22,854 nt of DNA, taken from the NCBI GenBank assembly GCA_002396205.1, contig DGXB01000090.1, positions 1-22,854 of the forward strand, read 5' to 3'. The position numbers were made by a program, and so were the translations under genes. Origin of the DNA: Bacteroidales bacterium UBA4243. GTDB lineage: Bacteria; Bacteroidota; Bacteroidia; Bacteroidales; F082. Under the pieces are notes generated by a model. That model saw only the letters and a list, made by a program, of their open reading frames with translations. It did not search any database and was not told where the DNA came from. Below are positions 15,402 through 21,112 of this stretch, piece by piece (the stretch's first letter is position 1; every line of letters starts with the position of its first letter).

Positions 15402-15520
15402 CTACGGCGTAGTCCTTGCCGTCCTGCGGGATGTAGACCTTCGTGTGGCTCGGGTTGAGCTGGAATTTGGACAGCATGTGGCCCTCGCCGAAGCGGACGA
15501 TGGCGCGGTCGATGGCAGGA

Positions 15521-15554
15521 GTTGAGCCGGTTCCTGAGCATGTCGAAGGACGGC
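15521..15554. repeat. In-frame copy of the CTGAGCATGTCGAAGG repeat (element E)
   Basis: GTTGAGCCGGTTCCTGAGCA followed by TGTCGAAGGACGGC. It shares the GTTGAGCC and TGTCGAA words with the copy inside ccsA at 14448-14465. On the minus strand it encodes the RPSTCSGTGS segment between VVDLS and TPAIDRA. Confidence 0.6.
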
Positions 15555-16216
15555 TGAGGTCGACGACGATTCTTCCCCCGTCGTTGGTCGCTCTCGTGGC
15601 TCGGCTGAATGTCAGGGTTTCGCCGTCGGTGCCGGCCTCCACAAAGATGCCTTCCATTGAGGCGATGCTGCTGCTCACAGCGGGGAAGATTTCGCTGCCT
15701 TCGGGGTCCATCCTGTAGAAAGGCTTCGTGATGGTGGTGCTGCTGGCCGACAACAACCGCCCGAACATTGGGGTGACCGACGAAGTGATGCCGCTGGCAA
15801 GGTTGAGGCGATAACCCCTTTCGCCTTGGGCCTCGCCTAAGGTCTGCGTATAGTAGCTGCTGGTGATGGTTGTTTGGGAATTATTACAAATGAAGGTCTT
15901 GCAGTCCTGTGTGTTGATGGTGACCTCCGACGGCGAAAAGAGTGCCAACGATGCCCCCATTTTTGATTCTTATGGCCCCGTCATAGATGGTGCCGGTCAC
16001 AGTGAGGTCGTGGATGTGGGCGCTTTGCACATAGTGGAACGGGGTTTTGAAGGATTCATCGGAATTATAGTTGACCGTGAGCGTCTTGCCGTTGCCGAGG
16101 ATGACACCGCTTGGGTTTTCCGCATTGACGAAAGTGTAAGAGTTTTCGCCAAGATAGGTAAGCTCCGCGTTAGGTTTGAGGATGCCGTTCTCGATGTAGA
16201 CCGTGGCACCGCTGCT

Positions 16217-16506
16217 TTATTCCTTTCCGGCTTTCAATTCTTCAATGCGTTCGGTGAGGTGGGTGCCATCCGGTTTGAGCGCGTCTCGAGGGTTCGGGCG
16301 AAACTCTCGATGTTGCTCATCACCATCAAGGCTGTCATCTTGCGGTCTTGGGCTTTACGGCGTTGCTGTATTAGGGCATTGGTGCCGAAGGTGAGAAGGA
16401 TGGAGATGGTTATGCCAAGGATGGTGCGAAACAGGTTGGTCCAGAAATTCTTGCCGCCTTTCTCTGTCTCGGTCTCAGGGAGGTCAATATCATCAATATT
16501 CTCCAT
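16217..16506 (-). pseudogene. Remnant of a small single-helix membrane protein gene
   Basis: The start ATG at 16506 opens a frame reading MENIDDIDLPETETEKGGKNF, one membrane helix (about 23-47: NLFRTILGITISILLTFGTNALI), a basic stretch and MSNIESFARTLE, then drifts out of frame and stops at 16234. A second frame just downstream reads LKPDGTHLTERIEELKAGKE and ends with TAA at 16217-16219, which looks like the true C-terminus. An intact relative would be longer, so an internal deletion plus frame change is likely. The N-terminus resembles a family of uncharacterised Bacteroidota proteins I know only by pattern. Function unknown. Confidence 0.6.
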
Positions 16507-16530
16507 ATGCTCTGTTTTTTGTTGAAAATG

Positions 16531-16538
16531 CAAAGATA
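16531..16538 (-). promoter_or_regulatory. Candidate -7 box upstream of the remnant membrane gene
   Basis: On the minus strand this reads TATCTTTG, an exact TAnnTTTG match, 25 bp before the ATG at 16506. No spaced -33 TTTG is obvious. It suggests the decayed gene may still be transcribed. Confidence 0.5.
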
Positions 16539-16581
16539 GCCCTTTTTCTTTTTGCCACAGGAAATGCAATAGAAAAATGAA

Positions 16582-16610
16582 AAAATCCCGCCGGCAATGA
16601 CGGGATTTTT
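16582..16610. terminator. Intrinsic terminator after the di-heme gene
   Basis: AAAATCCCG (within 16582-16590), a 10-nt loop region CCGGCAATGA, then CGGGATTTTT (16601-16610): a stable stem with A/T tracts on both sides, so potentially bidirectional. For the minus strand it lies about 95 bp after the stop of the di-heme gene and would end the porin-imelysin-di-heme transcript. Confidence 0.8.
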
Positions 16611-16612
16611 CG

Positions 16613-16681
16613 TTTGTAGAGACGTTGCGTGCAACGTCTCCCAGAACACAAAAAAAGAGACGTTGCGCGCAACGTCTCTAC
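16613..16681. repeat. Pair of near-identical 22-bp palindromes
   Basis: Two copies of GAGACGTTGC-NN-GCAACGTCTC lie at 16619-16640 (centre GT) and 16657-16678 (centre GC), 16 bp apart. The outer flanks are also complementary: GTAGAGACG at 16616 and CGTCTCTAC ending at 16680. Each can form a 10-bp hairpin, or the pair one long hairpin. They sit between the terminator and the stop codon of the di-heme gene, so they would be at the 3' end of its mRNA. Confidence 0.8.
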
Positions 16682-16702
16682 ACATTATTATCTAACATAA
16701 AA

Positions 16703-18301
16703 TCAAATGGCGTCGATGAACTTCACCACGGCGTCGCGGTCGGCCTTGGGCAGCTCGCGGAACTGCTCTACCGAGCGGCGGGCGTCGCTTTGGGCGTTGC
16801 CGTGCCACATGATGGCCTCGATGACGGTTTGTGCGCGGCAGTCGTGCAGGCGCTCGCTGGCACCGGTGCAGATGGCGCTCAGGCCGCGGCCCCAAAGCGG
16901 GGTGGTGCGGCACCAGCCCGTGCGGATGTCGTTCACCATGTGGAGCTTGTGTTGCACATAGTCGCTGTAAGGCCAAATCTTCTGGTTGGGATAGCGGGGC
17001 AGGCGGGCGTCGCCGTCCTCAAAGAAACCAGCGGGGTCGGTGAACATGTCGTCGCCGGTCGTCCACGACGGACGGTGGCAGTAGGCGCAACCGAGGTCGC
17101 TGAAGAGTTGCTTGCCGCGTTGCACATCGGGGTCGTCCAAGTTGCGGGCGGCAGGCACGGCCAAGCCACGGTGCCACACCATGAAGTTGACATAGTCCTC
17201 GTCCTTCATCTCAGGCTCTTTCAGCTCGTCGGGGATGTTGGCCATCATCAGGTAGTTGTAGATGTCGGTCTCCACATCGCCGGTCAGGTTGTACTGCGGG
17301 AAGTAGTTGTAGAACTCAGCCTGCACGTCGGGGTCTTGCGAAGCCTTGGTGGCATAGGCGGCGGTCATGTAGTGACCGGTCTTGGTGCGGTGCGTCACGT
17401 TGGTGATGTTCCAGATGGCGTTGGCACCGGGGGCGTCTTGCAGCGGACCACGGGTCAAGGCGTAGGTGTAACGCTTCGGGTGGTTGGTGTTGGCGTAGTA
17501 GCCCGTCGGGGCCCAGTCGCCACCAGCCCACATGGCGGGGTTGAGGCCGTTTTGCATGTAGCCGTCGTTGTATTCCTTTTGGTACTGTGCTTTCAGCGAG
17601 TCGTCGGGGATAGCGTCGATCAGGCCAGTGCCGTAGATGCCGATGGTCGATTCGAGGCGGCACACGAAGTCGCTGTAAGGAATGGGCTGGCCACCCACTT
17701 CGAGCGGCACGTAGAAGGCCTCTTCGGGGATGTAGACCTCGGGATAGGTGAGGTTGTAACGCTCGCCGTCGGGGAATTGGTTGCCCCATTCGTCGGTGTA
17801 GCTCAGCCAGTTGATTTGGATTTGGGTCTCGTCCAAGGGGGCCTTGAAGGGCGCCACAGCCTTGGTTTGCGGCATTCCGGTGTAGCTGCTCAGGTAGGTG
17901 TCGTTCTTGTCGGTGAAGACGAGCAGGTAGCCGTTGCCCCAGTCGTCGGCGCGGTAGCGGTTCATGCGCATGCCGTGGCCGTAGCCGGGATGGCAGGCGA
18001 TGCAGCTGCTACGGATGTAGAGTGGTCCGAGGCCGTTGAAAGGCGGGTTGTTTTGCGTGTAGGTGCGCTCGAAGAAGTACTCGCCATACTTGAAGGCGGT
18101 GCCCAAGCCTGCGTTTTCGACGGCAGGGGTGGGGTCTTCGTAGGCCGTGCTCGACGTGTTGAACGTCGTGCCCAACTCGCCGCCAGCGTAGGTGTCTTCG
18201 CTGACCTCGGTCGGGGTGGGGTCGGGTTGCTTGCAGGAGGTGATGGCAAAGGCCAACAGGCCGCCTGCGAGCATCATTTTGATGGATTTTTGATTGAACA
18301 T
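16703..18301 (-). CDS. Di-heme c-type cytochrome lipoprotein (DHOR/DUF1111-like)
   Basis: A 532-aa exported lipoprotein: signal sequence with lipobox cysteine at Cys23 (AFAITSC), then a linker rich in Pro and Thr. Two heme c sites are visible, CIACH (100-104) in SSCIACHPGYGHG and CAYCH (405-409) in GCAYCHRPSW. The C-terminal THRTKTGHYMTAAYATK, WCRTTPLWGRGLS and LHDCRAQTVIEAIMWHG segments are typical of the di-heme oxidoreductase family related to bacterial cytochrome c peroxidases. These proteins recur next to imelysin genes in many bacteria. The imelysin gene is 21 bp upstream on the same strand. An electron-transfer or redox role in metal handling at the periplasm or outer membrane is likely, but the substrate is unknown. 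The c-type hemes require a CcsBA system such as that at 12419-14677. Confidence 0.9.
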   Translation of the reverse strand: MFNQKSIKMMLAGGLLAFAITSCKQPDPTPTEVSEDTYAGGELGTTFNTSSTAYEDPTPAVENAGLGTAFKYGEYFFERTYTQNNPPFNGLGPLYIRSSCIACHPGYGHGMRMNRYRADDWGNGYLLVFTDKNDTYLSSYTGMPQTKAVAPFKAPLDETQIQINWLSYTDEWGNQFPDGERYNLTYPEVYIPEEAFYVPLEVGGQPIPYSDFVCRLESTIGIYGTGLIDAIPDDSLKAQYQKEYNDGYMQNGLNPAMWAGGDWAPTGYYANTNHPKRYTYALTRGPLQDAPGANAIWNITNVTHRTKTGHYMTAAYATKASQDPDVQAEFYNYFPQYNLTGDVETDIYNYLMMANIPDELKEPEMKDEDYVNFMVWHRGLAVPAARNLDDPDVQRGKQLFSDLGCAYCHRPSWTTGDDMFTDPAGFFEDGDARLPRYPNQKIWPYSDYVQHKLHMVNDIRTGWCRTTPLWGRGLSAICTGASERLHDCRAQTVIEAIMWHGNAQSDARRSVEQFRELPKADRDAVVKFIDAI

Positions 18302-18322
18302 GATGATTATGAGTTAGTTGGT

Positions 18323-19495
18323 TTATTTCCTATCAATCTTTGCGAACTCAGCCTTCACTTCAGCCAATGCTTTGGAAAGCGCGTCGCAAGCTTCGATGGC
18401 TTCGCCGGCGCTGGGGTCGGAATAATAGGTGACGAACGGGGCCTTCATGGCTTGGATCTTCGCCAAGGCGTTGTCGATGGCGTTGACGACCTTGGTGTCG
18501 AGTTCGGCGTTGTTGTCCTTCAGGTAGTTGTGGATGGAGAGGGCTTCGTCGCGCTCGCCTTCGATGCCGCCCATGTAGGAGCTTTGGACGCTCAGGATGT
18601 TGTCGTAGAAGTCGATGATCGACTTTTGGCTGTAGGGCGATTCCACGTAGTTTTCGTCATGGCCGTTGTAGCATTTCCCGATCTTGGAGGTGCCCACCTC
18701 GTCGGTGATGTCGATGCAGCCGTCGATGATGGCTTCGAGGGCATGGGTGAAGGTGGTGTAGGTGCTACCGGCTTGACCGGCTTGCAGCATGTTTTGGCCA
18801 TAGGTGTTGTCGCTGCCGATGACGGTGGTGTTGAACTCCAATTCTTCCATCAGGTCCTTGTGGGCTTGCGGGGCATCGGCGTTCCAGCTCACTTCGAGTT
18901 GCACGCAGCGGTTGCGCAGGTCGCGGCTGACGGCCACGATGTAGGTGATCATGTCGTCGGTGATGTCGTTGACGTTGCGGGGTTGGCCTTCGCGGAAGAG
19001 GATGTACTCGATGCCGTGGAAGCCGAGCAGGGCGTTGCCGAGCTGTTCGCCGGCCACCATGCCGTCTTCATCGTTGGCAAGGGCGGCAATCATGTTGGGG
19101 CTGGCCATCAGGTTGTTGAAGGCGTCTTCGTCCAAAGGCCATGAGTCGATGTGCGGGTCGATGCCGAAATCGCCGGCTGCGCCGAACAGGAAGGCTTCGC
19201 TCTTCTCCCACCAGGCGCGGGCTTCGAGGAAGGTCACGGTGGCGGCGTCCACATTGGCTTGGGTCTTGTTGGCTTTCAAGGCTTCAAGGTTCTCGACGAG
19301 CTTGTCGGTCTCACTGGCCAACTTGGCGTAAGTCGGGTAGATGGTGTGGTTGAGGTATTGCTTCACAATGGCCTCTTTGGTTTCCTTGTTGGCCTCTTCG
19401 GAGGCATCTTGGTTGTTTTTGTTGCACGAGCTGACGCTCATTGTCAACATAATGGATGCAGCGACTAAGGCTGCTGATTTGAATAATTTCTTCAT
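18323..19495 (-). CDS. Imelysin family lipoprotein (peptidase M75/EfeO-like domain)
   Basis: A 390-aa lipoprotein with signal sequence and lipobox Cys24 (SVSSC). The imelysin fold is shown by AFLFGAAGDFGIDPHIDSWPLDED (about 101-124) and the GxHxxE motif as G158-F-H160-G-I-E163, in LGFHGIEYILFREG. Imelysin domains are four-helix-bundle proteins, linked in known cases to iron or other metal uptake; the GxHxxE His and Glu are the presumed metal ligands. It is followed after 21 bp by the di-heme gene and preceded, beyond a 147-bp repeat-filled gap, by a porin-like gene. The Pseudomonas-type imelysin loci also carry a DUF1513 gene and a second imelysin, neither of which is here. Confidence 0.93.
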   Translation of the reverse strand: MKKLFKSAALVAASIMLTMSVSSCNKNNQDASEEANKETKEAIVKQYLNHTIYPTYAKLASETDKLVENLEALKANKTQANVDAATVTFLEARAWWEKSEAFLFGAAGDFGIDPHIDSWPLDEDAFNNLMASPNMIAALANDEDGMVAGEQLGNALLGFHGIEYILFREGQPRNVNDITDDMITYIVAVSRDLRNRCVQLEVSWNADAPQAHKDLMEELEFNTTVIGSDNTYGQNMLQAGQAGSTYTTFTHALEAIIDGCIDITDEVGTSKIGKCYNGHDENYVESPYSQKSIIDFYDNILSVQSSYMGGIEGERDEALSIHNYLKDNNAELDTKVVNAIDNALAKIQAMKAPFVTYYSDPSAGEAIEACDALSKALAEVKAEFAKIDRK

Positions 19496-19541
19496 TTGGC
19501 TAATTATTTAATGTCGGTTTATTATTGTTTGTCTTTTGTGT

Positions 19542-19635
19542 CGCTTTGCGTCATTGCGAGGAGGAACGACGAAGCAATCCAGAAAACCAGTCATGACACT
19601 GGATTGCTTCGCTGCGCTCGCAATGACGCGAAGCG
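19542..19635. repeat. Large inverted repeat of the CGCAATGACG family
   Basis: Arms at 19542-19582 and 19599-19635 are complementary over most of their length: GCGTCATTGCGAG...GAAGCAATCCAG against CTGGATTGCTTCG...CTCGCAATGACGC, with a 16-nt loop and a few mismatches. The arms belong to the family also seen at 14816-14856 and 15352-15401. It fills the gap between the porin and imelysin genes and could slow or partly end transcription between them. Confidence 0.8.
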
Positions 19636-19642
19636 TGTCTGG

Positions 19643-20956
19643 TTACTTCGTAAAGAACCCGGCATACATCACGCCGAGCGAAAACATCGGCTCATCATTG
19701 TATTGCTCCTTGAGGAAGCGCTTGGCGAACTCCGCCTTGACGACGACCTGTTTGATTGGATAATAATTCACGCCGAGGGTCATCACGTGGCGGTCGGTCC
19801 ATTGGTAGTCGGTGAGCGCGGTGGCCGTCGGGATGTAGGTGTCGTAGTAGTCGTAACGGCCAAAGAGGTAGAGCTTCTGATCGCCTTTGAGCTTCATCGG
19901 GTGGAAGATGTCGTAGCCGATCTCGCCGCCATAGGCGATGGCTTTCTCGCCGACCAATGTGCGCGGATAGGGCGAGAAGCTCTGGTGGTTTTGGTTCTTG
20001 TTCCACGACGAGATGAGGTTGGCGTCGCTCAAATAACCGTAGTCGAAGTTGCCGCGAACGATGAGGCCGTGGCCTTTGTAGTCGAACTCGGCAGTGCCGA
20101 TGACGACGGTGCCTTTCACGTCCTTGTACTGGCTCGTCTCCGTAAACTCGGTGGTGACGATGTCGTTATTAAAGGTGTTGCCGACGTAGCCGCTCACGCC
20201 GATGTGCAGGTTCTTGACCGAGTAGTTGTCGATGCGTGCGGCACCCGCCAATTTGTTGGCCACGCGGAATTCGTAGGCCGATGCGGAGCCGTTTTTCACC
20301 CAATTGGCGTTGTTGAACATGTTGGAGTTCAAGGCGGGGATGACCATGGCTTCGTAGCGCCAGTCGCCGAGACGGCCCCACAGGCTGATGCCCGTTTCGT
20401 GCCAGGTGCAGGGCATCATGTTGAACTCGCCTTCAGGACGGTAGCAGGTGAAGAAGCGGTTAGGCTCGTGGGCGAAGTTGGTCTGCCCGACGGGCACGAT
20501 GATGTGGCCAGCACGGATGTTGAAGCCCTTGCCAAACGACTTCTGGATCCAGAACTGCTCGAGAGCCACCTCACCGCCGCGTTCGATTTCGTGCTCGAAC
20601 TCGCCGGTTTCCTCGGCTTCCACCTCAACGGCCACTTCGCTGCCGCCGTGCTCAAACTCGATTTCGCTGCCCATGCTCCAGCCTGTGCCGAAGTCGTAAC
20701 CAAGGTTGATGACCACATGCGGCAAGTCGATGCGACCATGGCCTTTGGCGTCTTTGTAGCGGTCGGCATGGGAATAGCGGAACATGTTGTCGCTGTAGAA
20801 GTTGCGGGTGTATACCGCTTCGCCGTAGCCGCCCACCGTGAGGCGCGACAGGGAGAAGAACTTGGTGGAATCATTGACTTTGTTTTGCGCCTGCAACGGC
20901 ATGGCACTCAACGCCAAACCCAAAACGGCGCATTTTGCTATTGTTTTCAGTTTCAT
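19643..20956 (-). CDS. Outer-membrane beta-barrel porin-like protein
   Basis: A 437-aa exported protein with a signal peptide ending near SAMPLQAQ (about residue 24). The rest alternates short amphipathic strands with glycine and aromatic residues (RLTVGGYGEAVYTRNF, HVVINLGYDFGTGWSMG, WIQKSFGKGFNIRAGHIIVPVG, RYEAMVIPAL) and ends in MFSLGVMYAGFFTK, as in outer-membrane barrels. The start at 20956 is chosen for the clear signal peptide; an upstream ATG at 21037 would put the signal in the middle. Residues 98-129 are very rich in glutamate (13 of 32) and may form an acidic loop or vestibule. It heads the imelysin/di-heme operon, so a passive route for a metal or anion through the outer membrane is a reasonable guess. 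Specificity is unknown. Confidence 0.8.
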   Translation of the reverse strand: MKLKTIAKCAVLGLALSAMPLQAQNKVNDSTKFFSLSRLTVGGYGEAVYTRNFYSDNMFRYSHADRYKDAKGHGRIDLPHVVINLGYDFGTGWSMGSEIEFEHGGSEVAVEVEAEETGEFEHEIERGGEVALEQFWIQKSFGKGFNIRAGHIIVPVGQTNFAHEPNRFFTCYRPEGEFNMMPCTWHETGISLWGRLGDWRYEAMVIPALNSNMFNNANWVKNGSASAYEFRVANKLAGAARIDNYSVKNLHIGVSGYVGNTFNNDIVTTEFTETSQYKDVKGTVVIGTAEFDYKGHGLIVRGNFDYGYLSDANLISSWNKNQNHQSFSPYPRTLVGEKAIAYGGEIGYDIFHPMKLKGDQKLYLFGRYDYYDTYIPTATALTDYQWTDRHVMTLGVNYYPIKQVVVKAEFAKRFLKEQYNDEPMFSLGVMYAGFFTK

Positions 20957-20980
20957 AACGAACACTTCTAATTTCGCCTG

Positions 20981-21011
20981 CAAAAGTCCGATTTTGTCCT
21001 TGCAGTCCAAA
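20981..21011 (-). promoter_or_regulatory. Candidate promoter for the porin-imelysin-di-heme genes
   Basis: On the minus strand a TTTG (21008-21011) is followed after 19 bp by GACTTTTG (20981-20988), one mismatch from the Bacteroidota TAnnTTTG box and at the usual -33/-7 spacing. The start codon at 20956 is about 25 bp further on. Confidence 0.5.
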
Positions 21012-21083
21012 TCCCCATAAATGGGTAATTTCGGCAAAGCGATTCGTTACAAATGAGGATGTCGGGCGCAACGAAATCTTGCC

Positions 21084-21112
21084 TACCTTTGCAAGCGAAA
21101 GGAGAAATAATT
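21084..21112 (+). promoter_or_regulatory. Candidate -7 box and strong ribosome binding site for the P-type ATPase gene
   Basis: TACCTTTG (21084-21091) is an exact TAnnTTTG match. It is followed by AAAGGAG (21098-21104), a clear Shine-Dalgarno sequence 8 nt before the ATG at 21113. Such a good SD is uncommon for this phylum and fixes the start. No convincing -33 element is seen. Confidence 0.55.

Larger units (their letters stand above)
14866..16216 (-). pseudogene. Secreted GLUG-type protein with C-terminal Por/T9SS-like sorting domain, truncated and frameshifted
   Basis: The C-terminal 364 residues are open from 15960 to 14866 and end in a type IX secretion-like domain (GTLQVVDVTGHVIV ... 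SGMMPGVYVLRLINGDDVKMQKIVIE). Upstream, another frame (16216 to about 15890) reads GATVYIENGILKPNAELTYLGENSYTF... and then HDLTVTGTIYDGAIRIKNGGIVGTLF, typical of repetitive GLUG-like surface proteins. The two frames join sensibly near 15925-15945, so a small indel separates them. No start codon or signal peptide exists: the 5' piece abuts the TAA (16217-16219) of the remnant gene upstream. Five different palindromic repeat elements lie in the open C-terminal part, all in frame. An assembly error could explain the frameshift but not the missing 5' end. Confidence 0.75.

Noticed and set aside
16613..16681. Possible CRISPR-like repeat pair
   Set aside because: Only two units, each a perfect palindrome, 16 bp apart; no array, no cas genes.
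16625..19144. 839-codon plus-strand open frame opposite the di-heme and imelysin genes
   Set aside because: It is a shadow of the minus-strand genes, whose motifs (CxxCH, GxHxxE, lipoboxes) are convincing. The translated shadow is low-complexity Val/Gly/His-rich with no domain.
19496..20971. 491-codon plus-strand open frame opposite the porin gene
   Set aside because: It starts in the dispersed repeat and runs antisense to a good signal-peptide-bearing barrel protein; no recognisable domain.
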